Source: Nocardia sp. BMG111209 (lineage in GTDB: Bacteria; Actinomycetota; Actinomycetes; Mycobacteriales; Mycobacteriaceae). From it: DNA of 64,000 nt. How positions within the stretch are numbered: position 1 is the first letter of the stretch; every line of letters starts with the position of its first letter. Location: positions 2,480,001-2,544,000 of the forward strand of contig NZ_KB907307.1 of NCBI RefSeq assembly GCF_000381925.1, in the 5' to 3' direction. Of the stretch, positions 26,306-34,813 are shown in pieces. The translations under genes were made by a program, and so were the position numbers. A model generated the notes under the pieces. The model ran no database searches and was not told the DNA's origin. It saw nothing but the letters and a program-made list of their open reading frames with translations.

Positions 26306-27872
26306 GCCGACCGTCGCCGCCGTTCTGCGCGACCGCGCCCGTGCCCGGCCCGATCATCCGTTGTTGATCTGTGACAGCGGACGTCTGGACTATGCTGAGG
26401 CGCAGCGCCGCTCGGCCCTGGTGGCCCGCGGCCTGATCGCGCTCGGCGCGGGTAAGGGCACGCACGTCGGGATCCTGTTCCCGAACGATCCGGCCTTCGT
26501 CGTCGCCGCGCTGGCGGTCACGCGGATCGGTGCGGTGGTCGTGCCGTTCTCCACCTTTGCCACCGCCGGTGAACTGCGGCAGCAACTCGTCGACGCGGAC
26601 ATCCGGATCCTGCTGGCGGCAACGGGATACCGGTCGCACGACTATGCGCAGCGCCTCGGCGAGATCGTGCCGGCACAGCTGTGGGCCGACGGCCGGATGC
26701 TGCTGTCCGACAGCACACCCCAATTGCGGCATATCGTGATCGATTCCGGCACAGACGATTTCGGTCTGCCTTCCGAAGATGTGCCCGCGGCGCTGCTGAC
26801 GGCGACCGAGGACGACGTCACCGGTTCGGATCCGCTGGCGATCATCTACACCTCCGGTTCCACCAGCACCCCCAAGGGGGTCGTGCACACCCATGCGGCA
26901 CAACTGGGCCACCAGCGCAATCTGAACGCGATCCGCGGGCTGTCCGCCGACGACCGGCTGTTCTGCAATTCGCCGTTCTTCTGGATCGGCGGTTTCGGGT
27001 TCGCGCTGCTGGCGACGCTGCTGGCCGGTAGCACCCTGATCTGTTCCAACGCCGTCGACGACGAGGTCACCCTCGATCTGCTGGAGGCGGAAAAGCCCAC
27101 GATCACCAACGGATTCGCGGCCGGGGTCGCGCATCTGGCCCGGCATCCGAGCTTCGCCGGCCGGAACCTGTCCTCGATGCGCCGCGGCAACCTCTACCCG
27201 ATCATGCCCGCCGACTGCCGGCCCGCCGATCCGGAGTTGCGCCACAACATGCTCGGCATGACGGAGACCGGCAGCGTGGTGCTGCTCAGCGCCGACGAGA
27301 CCGATCAGCCCGAGCACCGCCGCGGGTCGTTCGGCAGACCCGCGCCGGGTTTCGAGCTGAAACTCGTCGATCCGGAAACCGGTGCGCCGGTGGCGAACGG
27401 CGACAGCGGCGAATTATGTTTTCGCGGAACACATCTCATGCAGGGCTACTACAAGCGCAGCCGGGAGGACTGCTTCGATGCCGACGGCTGGTTCCACACC
27501 GGCGATCTGGCCCGGGTGGACACCGAGGGGTTCGTGTACTTCCTGGGCCGGCTCGGCTCGATGATCAAGACCGCCGGGGCGAACGTATCGCCCGCGGAGG
27601 TGGCGAAGGCGATCGCCACGGTGACCGGCGGCGCGGTCGCGCACGTGATCGGCCTGCCCGATCCCGAACGCGGACAGGTGGTCGCCGCGGCCGTGGTGGT
27701 ACCCGATCCACACGCCTTCGATGCCGAGGAGCTGCGACGGCGCCTGCGCACCGAGTTGTCGGCCTACAAGGTGCCGCGCAAACTCGTGGGCCTCACCGCC
27801 GCGCAGGTTCCGCTGATGTCCAGCGGCAAGGTCGACATCCGGCAACTGGGTAAGGTCTTCGATCAGCAATGA
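26295..27872 (+). CDS. Acyl-CoA ligase / AMP-binding enzyme (2 of 3 tandem)
   Basis: 525 residues. P-loop IYTSGSTSTPKGVVHTH, motif A5 NMLGMTETGS, A7 HTGDLARVD, A8 GRLGSMIKTAGANVSP and the C-terminal SSGKVDIRQL with the catalytic Lys. The K-T-A-G-A-N variant of the hinge and the F-W-I-G-G-F segment are shared with the next ligase, so these two are closer to each other than to the first. ATG 26295 lies inside the end of the previous gene; the stop overlaps the next start as ATGA. Confidence 0.9.
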   Translation: MTVEPTVAAVLRDRARARPDHPLLICDSGRLDYAEAQRRSALVARGLIALGAGKGTHVGILFPNDPAFVVAALAVTRIGAVVVPFSTFATAGELRQQLVDADIRILLAATGYRSHDYAQRLGEIVPAQLWADGRMLLSDSTPQLRHIVIDSGTDDFGLPSEDVPAALLTATEDDVTGSDPLAIIYTSGSTSTPKGVVHTHAAQLGHQRNLNAIRGLSADDRLFCNSPFFWIGGFGFALLATLLAGSTLICSNAVDDEVTLDLLEAEKPTITNGFAAGVAHLARHPSFAGRNLSSMRRGNLYPIMPADCRPADPELRHNMLGMTETGSVVLLSADETDQPEHRRGSFGRPAPGFELKLVDPETGAPVANGDSGELCFRGTHLMQGYYKRSREDCFDADGWFHTGDLARVDTEGFVYFLGRLGSMIKTAGANVSPAEVAKAIATVTGGAVAHVIGLPDPERGQVVAAAVVVPDPHAFDAEELRRRLRTELSAYKVPRKLVGLTAAQVPLMSSGKVDIRQLGKVFDQQ

Positions 27873-29470
27873 CTGTGCGCGACATCATGACCCACGACAC
27901 GACGACCACGGTCGACACGCTGGTGCGGGCCCGCTCCGCCGGGGAGTCCGGCCGAGCGCTGGTGATCGACCCCGCCGACCGGCTGGACTACGCCGAACTA
28001 CACGACGTCACACTGCGTCTGGCCGCGAACGCCGTCGAGGCGGGTATCGGCAAGGGCACCCGGGTGGCGCTGATCCTGCCCAACGGCGCCGACTGGGTGC
28101 GGATCGCGATCGCGCTGACCCGGATCGGCGCGGTCCTGGTCCCGCTCAGCACCCTGCTGCAACCCCCGGAGCTCGTCGCGCAATTGCGCACGGCCACAGT
28201 GCAATATCTGATCACGGTCGAGGAGTTCCGCGGCCATCGCTACCCGGAGGAACTGCGCGCGGCGCTGGACCTGCCGGATCTCGGTGCGGCGCTACCGGAT
28301 CCCGCGCTGCCCGCGCTGCGCCGGGTGCTGTCCGTCGAAGCGGTGACCGGTCCCGAGCCCGGGGCGGCGGCCCGCGCGGTGGCCGAGGCGCTGACCGCCA
28401 CCGTCACCACCGCGGACCCCCTGGTCGTCATGTTCACCTCCGGCAGCCGGGGCCTGCCCAAAGGTGTCATCCACTCGCACGGGAGCGCCTCGGCGGCAGT
28501 GGGTTCCGGACTCGACGCGCGCCGCATCGACCGCGACACCCGGCTCTATCTGCCGATGCCGTTCTTCTGGGTCGGCGGATTCGGCGGCGGCGTCCTGTCC
28601 GCGCTGCTCGCCGGCGCGACGCTGGTCACCGAACCCGCACCCGCGCCGGACAGTACGCTGGCGCTGCTGCAGCGGGAGCGGGTCACGTTGTTCCGGGGCT
28701 GGCCCGATCAGGCCGAAACCCTGGCCCGCAGTTCGGAATCCGCCGGGGCCGACCTGTCCGCGCTGCGGCCGGGCAGTCTCGACGCGCTGCTGCCCCCCGC
28801 GCACCGGTCCCGGCCGGGCCGCCGGGCCAACCTGTTCGGCATGACCGAATCGTTCGGCCCCTACTGCGGCTACCGCGCCGACACCGACATGCCGGAATTC
28901 GCTTGGGGCAGTTGCGGACAGCCGTTCGCCGGGATGCAGGTCCGGATCGTCGACCCCGATACCGGGATCACGGTCCCGGACGGCACGGTCGGCATCGTTC
29001 AGCTGCGCGGACCGCATATGTTGCGCGGGATGTGCCGCCGCGGCCGGGAGGAGATCTTCACGGCCGACGGCTATTACGCCACCGGCGATCTCGGCCACCT
29101 GGAACGCGGATTCCTCTTCCATCACGGCCGTTCCGACGACATGTTCAAAGTCAGTGGCGCCACGGTCTATCCGAGCGAAGTGGAGCAGGCACTGCGGTCG
29201 ATCGCCGGCGTCACCGGCGCATTCGTCACCAATGTGCCCGGCGTGCACGGCGACCGCACCGCCGCCGCGGTCGTCTGCGACACCGGCAGGTACACCGCCG
29301 GGGACCTGCGGGCCGCCGCCCGAAAACTGCTGAGCTCGTTCAAGGTTCCGACACTGTGGCTGCTGCTCGACTCCGACGCCACCGTCCCACGGGGATCCAC
29401 GGGCAAGGTGGACCTGGCAGGGCTGCGGCGACTGCTGGCGGATCGGGCCGATTCCGGGACGACCGCGTAG
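27869..29470 (+). CDS. Acyl-CoA ligase / AMP-binding enzyme (3 of 3 tandem)
   Basis: 533 residues. P-loop MFTSGSRGLPKGVIHSHG, A5 LFGMTESFGPYCGY, A7 ATGDLGHLE, A8 GRSDDMFKVSGATVYP, and C-terminal GSTGKVDLAGL. All core motifs are retained. PFFWVGGFGGG parallels PFFWIGGFGFA of the preceding ligase. Start codon overlaps the previous stop (ATGA). It ends the plus-strand operon; 70 bp later the convergent ligase/ALDH operon ends. Confidence 0.9.
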   Translation: MTVRDIMTHDTTTTVDTLVRARSAGESGRALVIDPADRLDYAELHDVTLRLAANAVEAGIGKGTRVALILPNGADWVRIAIALTRIGAVLVPLSTLLQPPELVAQLRTATVQYLITVEEFRGHRYPEELRAALDLPDLGAALPDPALPALRRVLSVEAVTGPEPGAAARAVAEALTATVTTADPLVVMFTSGSRGLPKGVIHSHGSASAAVGSGLDARRIDRDTRLYLPMPFFWVGGFGGGVLSALLAGATLVTEPAPAPDSTLALLQRERVTLFRGWPDQAETLARSSESAGADLSALRPGSLDALLPPAHRSRPGRRANLFGMTESFGPYCGYRADTDMPEFAWGSCGQPFAGMQVRIVDPDTGITVPDGTVGIVQLRGPHMLRGMCRRGREEIFTADGYYATGDLGHLERGFLFHHGRSDDMFKVSGATVYPSEVEQALRSIAGVTGAFVTNVPGVHGDRTAAAVVCDTGRYTAGDLRAAARKLLSSFKVPTLWLLLDSDATVPRGSTGKVDLAGLRRLLADRADSGTTA

Positions 29471-29540
29471 CAGCACCGGACCGCCTGCCCGGCAGGGATA
29501 TTCGGCTACCCGGGACGGACGACGTCCCGGGTGGCATCCG

Positions 29541-31214
29541 TCAGCCGGCGATCGCCTGTTCCCGGGCCCACCGGTAGTCGGCCTTGCCCGCCGGGCTGCG
29601 CAGGATCTCGGGCCGGAACACGATCGCCTTGGGCAGCTTGTAGCGGGCCAGGCTCCCGGCGGCATGGTCGACGAGTTGATCCGCGGTGACAGTCGCGCCG
29701 TCGAGCAGGGCGACGACGGCCACGACCTCCTGCCCCCAGCGTTCGCTCGGCCGGGCGGCCACAACCACGTCCGCCACCGCCGGATGTGACGAGAGCGCCA
29801 CCTCGACCTCCTCGGCAAAGACCTTCTCACCACCGGAGTTGATGGTGGCCGAGTCCCGGCCGAGCAGTTCCACCGCACCGCCCGGCAGCACCCGGGCCCG
29901 GTCGCCCGGCAGCGCGTAGCGGACGCCGTCGATCACCGGGAACGTCGCGGCGGTCTTGACGGCGTCGCCCTTGTACCCCAGCGGCGCGTAGCCGCGCTGC
30001 GCGAGCCAGCCGATGTCCGCATGCCCCGGCGACAGCACCGCCGACAGATCCTCGGCCAATACGCGGGTGTCCGGGCCGGGGGTGAACGTCCCCGTCGACA
30101 CCAGTCCCGCGACCGAGATATGTGTCATCTGCGCGCCGGTCTCCGAGGAGCCGACCCCGTCGATGACGACCAGTCCCGGGATTGCGTCGAGGAAGCGCTG
30201 TTTGATCGCGGGGCTCAGCACCGCGCCGCCGTTCGCGAGCGCCACCAGCGAATCGGTCTCGGCCACACCGGCTTCGATTGCCGCGAGCACCGGCCGCGCG
30301 ACCGCGTCACCGACCACCATCACCACCGCGACCCGCTCACGAGCGATCGTGCGCAGGATCTCCGTGCCATCGACATGCTCCACGGTCGGAGCGAAGACGA
30401 TGGTCTGCCCCGTCGTCAGCGCCGTCAGCACCGCCCACTGCGCGGCGCCGTGGATCAGCGGCGGCAGCACCATGATCGAGATACCGGGATTGGCGAGCGC
30501 GCGACCGGCGATCTCGTCGTAGGAGCCGACCACCACCCCGGTGTTGTTGTCGCGCGCGCCGCAGGCCGCCACGAACAGATCGTGTTGCCGCCACAGCACA
30601 CCCTTCGGCATCCCGGTTGTTCCACCGGTGTAGAGCACGTACAGATCGTCCGGGCTGGGCCGAACCGGCAGATCCACCGGTTCGGTTGCGGTGACGACAC
30701 TTTCGTAGTCCACGGCGCCGGGCAGCAGGTCGTTACCCGACGCGTCCGCGATCTGGATGAGCACCCGGATGCCGGGCAGATCCGGCAGCACCTTCGCCAC
30801 CCGCGGCGCGAAGGCCGCATGGTAGATCAGCGCGGTGGCGCCGGCATCGTCGAGCAGGTACCGCAATTCGTTCTCGACATATCGGTAGTTGACGTTGAAC
30901 GGGGCGACCCGGGCCCGGAAGGCACCCAGCAGGGCCTCGACGAATTCCGGGCCGTTGTAGGCGTAGAAACCGAGGAGGTCCTGGCCCACCTCGTGCCCGC
31001 CGAGGTCCGCGCGCTCGGTCCGGCAGCCCAGCCCGCGCGCATGCAGATAGGCCGCCAGCCGCCGGGACCGCTGCGCGATCTCCGCATAGCCGACGCGGCG
31101 ATCACCCTGGATCACCAGTGTCCGGTCGCCGACCACCGCTGCGACCGCATCGGCCGCCGCCGTGATGGTGAATTGTGATGTCGCGGAATCGACATCCACT
31201 GCAGTGTGAGACAC
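29541..31214 (-). CDS. Acyl-CoA synthetase, FadD19/FadD17-like
   Basis: About 557 residues from a GTG start with AGGAGG 5 bp upstream (an in-frame TTG at 31244 lacks one). The P-loop YTGGTTGMPKGVLWRQHDLF is the pattern of the mycobacterial steroid-side-chain FadD17/FadD19 group, which carries W-R-Q after the lysine. A5 GVGSSETG, A7 LPGDRARV, A8 GRDSATINSGGEKVF and the final SPAGKADYRW are complete. By family, a CoA-ligase for bulky isoprenoid or steroid-type acids is plausible, supporting the idea of a terpenoid or steroid-like substrate. It is cotranscribed with the aldehyde dehydrogenase upstream (27-bp gap). Confidence 0.88.
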   Translation of the reverse strand: MSHTAVDVDSATSQFTITAAADAVAAVVGDRTLVIQGDRRVGYAEIAQRSRRLAAYLHARGLGCRTERADLGGHEVGQDLLGFYAYNGPEFVEALLGAFRARVAPFNVNYRYVENELRYLLDDAGATALIYHAAFAPRVAKVLPDLPGIRVLIQIADASGNDLLPGAVDYESVVTATEPVDLPVRPSPDDLYVLYTGGTTGMPKGVLWRQHDLFVAACGARDNNTGVVVGSYDEIAGRALANPGISIMVLPPLIHGAAQWAVLTALTTGQTIVFAPTVEHVDGTEILRTIARERVAVVMVVGDAVARPVLAAIEAGVAETDSLVALANGGAVLSPAIKQRFLDAIPGLVVIDGVGSSETGAQMTHISVAGLVSTGTFTPGPDTRVLAEDLSAVLSPGHADIGWLAQRGYAPLGYKGDAVKTAATFPVIDGVRYALPGDRARVLPGGAVELLGRDSATINSGGEKVFAEEVEVALSSHPAVADVVVAARPSERWGQEVVAVVALLDGATVTADQLVDHAAGSLARYKLPKAIVFRPEILRSPAGKADYRWAREQAIAG

Positions 31215-31240
31215 CCTGCCTCCTCGCTCGAACCGATGAA

Positions 31241-32782
31241 TCAACGAATGACGCGGGAACCACGCATCCGGCGCGCGGACTTCCGGCGGGCGCCGCGCAT
31301 CGAGAAATCGATGAGCATGCGAGTCAACCGTGAGAACGGCGGTGCGGCGGCAGTCGTGATCGCGAACGGCAGATCGGTGCCGACGACCGTCCGCTGGTGA
31401 CTGAAGGTGTCGAAGCCCGTCCTGCCGTGGTAGGCGCCCATCCCGCTGTGGCCGACCCCGCCGAACGGCGCGTCGACGGGCACCATGTGGACTGCGAACT
31501 CGTTGCGCGCCACCCCGCCGCTGCGGGTGCGCCGCACGAATGCGCGGAAATCGGAGTTGTCCGGACCGTGCCAGTAGGCGACCAACGGCGCAGGCTGTCC
31601 GTCGAGCTGCTCGACGATCTCGTCGACCGTGTCGTACGGCAGCACTGTGAGCACCGGCCCGAAGACCTCCTCGGTGCGAATGTCCATCTCCGCGGTGACA
31701 TCTCGCACGATGGTCGGAGCGATTTTGCGCGACACCGGATCCGGGAGCGTCTCACCCGCCGGAGCAATGGAGTCGATCCGCGCGCCACGCGAGCGCGCGT
31801 CCTCGATGAGGCCGACCACCCGCTCGTAGTTGGCGGTATCGACGCTGGCGGTGTAGTCGTCGTTGCCGATGATCGCCGGAAACATCTCGCGCAGTGTGGA
31901 ACTCGCGGCCTCGACGAACCGGTCGACGCCGTTGCGCGGGACGAAGACGTAGTCGGGACAGACACAGACCTGACCGCCGTTGACCATGCGCCCCCGGGCA
32001 ATTCGCGCCGCTGCCCGCTCGATGTCGGCAGCCGGTGCGACCACGACCGGATTCTTCCCGCCGAGTTCGAGCGTCACCGGCACCAGATTCGCCGACGCCG
32101 CGCGATACACCAACTCCCCCACCCGCGTCGAGCCGGTGAAGAACAGATGATCGAAAGGCAGCCGCGCGAACGCCGCGGCGGTGTCCGGTCCCCCGACGAC
32201 CACGGCGAGTTCGGCCGGGTCGAAGTAGCGCGCCGCCAGCTCACGGGTGAGTTCCGCTGTGTGCGCGGTGATCTCGGACATCTTGATCATGACCCGATTA
32301 CCGGCGGCGAAGGCGGTGGCGGCGGGCAGGACCACCAGGTTGAGCGGAAAGTTCCAGGGTCCGATGATGCCGACGACGCCGAGCGGAGTGGGCTGCACCT
32401 CCGCGGGCAGCCCGGCCAGGCCGGCGAGGCGGCCCTGGCGGCGCGGGCGCATCCAGCGGGGCAGGTGCTTGCGCGTGTGCTCGATCGCCGAGAGCACCCC
32501 GACGATCTCGGTGAACATCGTGCCGGTCCGGGACCGGGTGCCGAAATCGCGCACCAGAGCCTCGACGTAGTCGTCGGCGTTGTCCAGCACCATCGCGACG
32601 AGCCGGTCGATCCGGTCCCGGCGCACCTCCGCACTCGGCGGGCCCTCCCGCCGGAAGGCGGCGCGCTGGAGTTCCAGCAGTTCCGGCAGCCGCGCGGAAT
32701 CGGTGAATGCCCGCGGTTCGCCGGGTACGGATGCGCGGACACCCTCCGGGGTCTCACGGCCCTCCGAGACATCGATGGGCAT
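31241..32782 (-). CDS. Aldehyde dehydrogenase, coniferyl-aldehyde-dehydrogenase-like
   Basis: 513 residues. GPWNFPLNLVVLPAATAFAA and FFTGSTRVGE (NAD site), LELGGKNPVVV with the general-base Glu, and GGQVCVCPDYVF with the catalytic Cys identify an active ALDH. The C-P-D-Y segment and short C-terminus place it in the class-3 / coniferyl aldehyde type rather than the tetrameric class 1/2 type. A basic tail (RGARRKSARRMRGSR) is unusual. It would oxidise an aldehyde produced from alcohol oxidation to the acid that the following ligase activates. The upstream gene is a truncated dehydrogenase relic that still carries the ribosome site of the operon. Confidence 0.9.
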   Translation of the reverse strand: MPIDVSEGRETPEGVRASVPGEPRAFTDSARLPELLELQRAAFRREGPPSAEVRRDRIDRLVAMVLDNADDYVEALVRDFGTRSRTGTMFTEIVGVLSAIEHTRKHLPRWMRPRRQGRLAGLAGLPAEVQPTPLGVVGIIGPWNFPLNLVVLPAATAFAAGNRVMIKMSEITAHTAELTRELAARYFDPAELAVVVGGPDTAAAFARLPFDHLFFTGSTRVGELVYRAASANLVPVTLELGGKNPVVVAPAADIERAAARIARGRMVNGGQVCVCPDYVFVPRNGVDRFVEAASSTLREMFPAIIGNDDYTASVDTANYERVVGLIEDARSRGARIDSIAPAGETLPDPVSRKIAPTIVRDVTAEMDIRTEEVFGPVLTVLPYDTVDEIVEQLDGQPAPLVAYWHGPDNSDFRAFVRRTRSGGVARNEFAVHMVPVDAPFGGVGHSGMGAYHGRTGFDTFSHQRTVVGTDLPFAITTAAAPPFSRLTRMLIDFSMRGARRKSARRMRGSRVIR

Positions 32783-32809
32783 GACACAAATCCTTTCGGA
32801 CGGAACAGT

Positions 32810-33008
32810 TCAGGTGAGGTCGAGCGGACCTCTGGCGATGGCGAGCTCAGCGGGCGAGTCGACCAGTGCAGCACCCTGTTCACGCAGTCGTTGCCGCACG
32901 TCGGGGCGGCGGGCGTAGACGGTGACCGCGAAACCCGCGCCCAGCAACCTGTGCACCATCGGCTCGCCCATCTGCCCGGCACCCACGAAACCGACTGCCT
33001 GCACCACT
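32810..33008 (-). pseudogene. Truncated 3-hydroxyisobutyrate dehydrogenase-like protein
   Basis: From GTG 33008, preceded by GAGGGAG, the frame reads AVGFVGAGQMGEPMVHRLLG, the Rossmann opening of the beta-hydroxyacid dehydrogenase (HIBADH/6PGDH-like) family. It stops after 65 residues, where the family normally has about 290. The catalytic Lys and helical domain are absent. It is a remnant at the head of the ALDH/ligase operon; the loss of the rest is consistent with a deletion that brought the ALDH gene close. Confidence 0.75.
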
Positions 33009-33067
33009 TCGAAAACTCCCTCGTCGGACCGCGGGTACCGCCGCACATGCACGACAGTTATGCATCC

Positions 33068-33082
33068 GGTAAGCCATACAGT
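33068..33082. promoter_or_regulatory. Operator of the shared palindromic motif
   Basis: CGGTAAGCCATACAG at 33068-33082 matches the shared motif CNGTAWNNNWTACNG. It lies 60 bp upstream of the minus-strand relic/ALDH/ligase operon. Confidence 0.55.
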
Positions 33083-33164
33083 ATCATCGATAATCGCCTT
33101 TTCGCCAGGGCGGTCCGTCCCGGGATGCGACGACACTTGTCGATATCCGCGGGTCCCGTGCGAA

Positions 33165-33812
33165 CTATCGCTTCGGCAGCATGTTCTGGGGGCCACCGAC
33201 ATCGGTGATCTTCCAGTCGTTGTTGCGGTCGAGGGTGAGCGCGTAGGTGACGGTGCTCTGGGCGCCGGCGGGTGTCTGCGCGTTGGTCGAGGTGACGGTG
33301 AGATAGGCGTTGACGTGATAGATGCCGCCGGATTCGGAGAGCACCGCGGCGGACAGCGGCGTCGCGGTGGATGTCCATTGCAACGGCAGCAGGACCTGGT
33401 CGAGTTGCGGTGCGGTGGTGTCGAATTTGGCGGCCAGCTGTGCGGTGGTGCCGGCCTCGAGCCGGGTGAGCCAGGACTTGGTGTCGTGGAAGTCGATGGT
33501 GGACGCGCCGACCGCGTAGTTCAGCGCCACCTCTTCGGCATGTTTGTCCGCCGCCGCCGCGGCGGCGGCATCGTCGATGTCGGATCGGGCCGACCGGTAG
33601 AGATATCCGAACACGACCGTGGCGACGAGGAGAACGGCGATCACCGCCGTCACCACCAACTGGGCGGGTGTGACCTGCCAGGACTTCCCACCTGCCCGGG
33701 GCGGAGCGGCGGTCCGCGTGTCGGCCGAATTCGGTTCGGGCGCAGCCTGGTCGGTCGCGGCCTGGTCGGTCGCGGTCGGGTTCGCCGCGGTCTGTTCGGT
33801 GGTCGAGGCCAT
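33165..33812 (-). CDS. Mce-associated membrane protein (Mas)
   Basis: 215 residues. A Pro/Ala/Thr-rich cytoplasmic N-terminus of about 50 residues is followed by a single helix (LVVTAVIAVLLVATVVFGYL) and an extracytoplasmic domain of Mce-associated type, ending in the beta-rich YALTLDRNNDWKITDVGG typical of this family. Mas proteins assemble with Mce complexes in actinobacteria. It is the last gene of the mce operon, 44 bp after mceF. Most mce operons carry two or more Mas genes; here one is seen. ATG 33812 is chosen as the first Met with a plausible site (AAGGAGAAT). Confidence 0.87.
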   Translation of the reverse strand: MASTTEQTAANPTATDQAATDQAAPEPNSADTRTAAPPRAGGKSWQVTPAQLVVTAVIAVLLVATVVFGYLYRSARSDIDDAAAAAAADKHAEEVALNYAVGASTIDFHDTKSWLTRLEAGTTAQLAAKFDTTAPQLDQVLLPLQWTSTATPLSAAVLSESGGIYHVNAYLTVTSTNAQTPAGAQSTVTYALTLDRNNDWKITDVGGPQNMLPKR

Positions 33813-33856
33813 GGTGATTCTCCTTCGGGCAGACCGCACGAGCACGGCCCGCGCGG

Positions 33857-34813
33857 CTATTTCGTCGCGATCCGGATGTGCACGGTGCCGTCGGGGTCGA
33901 CGCCGTGGAGCGCTTGATCGATCAGGGCGCCGATATCCAGGCGGGGAGCCTGATTCGCCGCGTCGGCGACCACCGGCGCCAGAGCCGGTGCCAGCGGCGC
34001 GATCCCGGGACCGATCTCGGCGAGCAGGGCGGTCAGCCGGACCAGGAATGGAACAGTGCCGTCACCGGTGAAATACGCTGCGGCCGGGCGCGCTTCGACA
34101 GCTGGGGCGGTGACGTTGACGATATTGCTCAGTGCCTCACCGAAATTGCCGAACTGCGGACCTGCGGTGGCCAACGACGGTCCCAGCCAGTCGATATCGC
34201 CGCCGAGGGACTGGATATCGGCCAGCAGCCTGCGGACGGCGTCGGTACGGCTGAGCAGCGTGGCGGCCAGCAGTGTGGTGGGGCGTTGCAGGGTCTGCAC
34301 CGCCGGCCCGGTACCCGACAGCGCCGCCTCGAAGGTACCGACCAGATGGGCGACCACCTCGGGATGAACCTGGTTCAGTAGTTCGACCATGCGGGTCGAG
34401 AGGGCGGTGATCGTCAACGGCTCCTGCACCCGCTGCGTCGGAATCGCCTGCCCGTCGCGGATGTAGGGGCCGGCCGCGCTGTCCGGCGCGAACTCGATGT
34501 AGGGCTCCCCCAGCGCCGACAGTTGCTCGATCCGCACGGCGCCGGCCAGCGGGATACGGTAGCGGTCGTCGATCCGCAGCCGGACCTGCACCCCTGACGC
34601 CTGTTTGCGCACCTCCTCCGCACGGCCGACCTGGATGCCGTCGAGTAGGACCGGTGCATTGGGCCCGAGCCCTCCGGAGTCGGGCAGATCCAGTTGCGCG
34701 CTGATGAAGGAGCGGCGCGGATCCAGATGCAGCACACCGACACACATGTAACCGATGCCCAGGATCAGGATGACGGCGATCGCCACCAGCGATGAGGTGC
34801 CACGAGCGGTCAA
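33857..34813 (-). CDS. mceF: Mce family protein, MceF position
   Basis: 318 residues. N-terminal membrane anchor (SLVAIAVILILGIGYMCVG) followed by an MlaD/Mce domain (GPNAPVLLDGIQVGRAEEV ... LSALGEPYIEF) and a helical C-terminal region. Sixth and last Mce subunit of the operon by order. The start is a TTG that overlaps the mceE stop (TTGA). Mce hexamers form the periplasmic tunnel of a lipid/steroid importer. Length is shorter than many MceF (often above 400), lacking a long C-terminal tail. Confidence 0.88.
   Translation of the reverse strand: MTARGTSSLVAIAVILILGIGYMCVGVLHLDPRRSFISAQLDLPDSGGLGPNAPVLLDGIQVGRAEEVRKQASGVQVRLRIDDRYRIPLAGAVRIEQLSALGEPYIEFAPDSAAGPYIRDGQAIPTQRVQEPLTITALSTRMVELLNQVHPEVVAHLVGTFEAALSGTGPAVQTLQRPTTLLAATLLSRTDAVRRLLADIQSLGGDIDWLGPSLATAGPQFGNFGEALSNIVNVTAPAVEARPAAAYFTGDGTVPFLVRLTALLAEIGPGIAPLAPALAPVVADAANQAPRLDIGALIDQALHGVDPDGTVHIRIATK

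Noticed and set aside
1274..33008. Canonical cholesterol catabolic cluster
   Set aside because: The Rieske and FadD genes resemble steroid enzymes, but kstD, hsaA-D, kshB and a KstR-type motif are not seen, so a direct cholesterol assignment is not supported.
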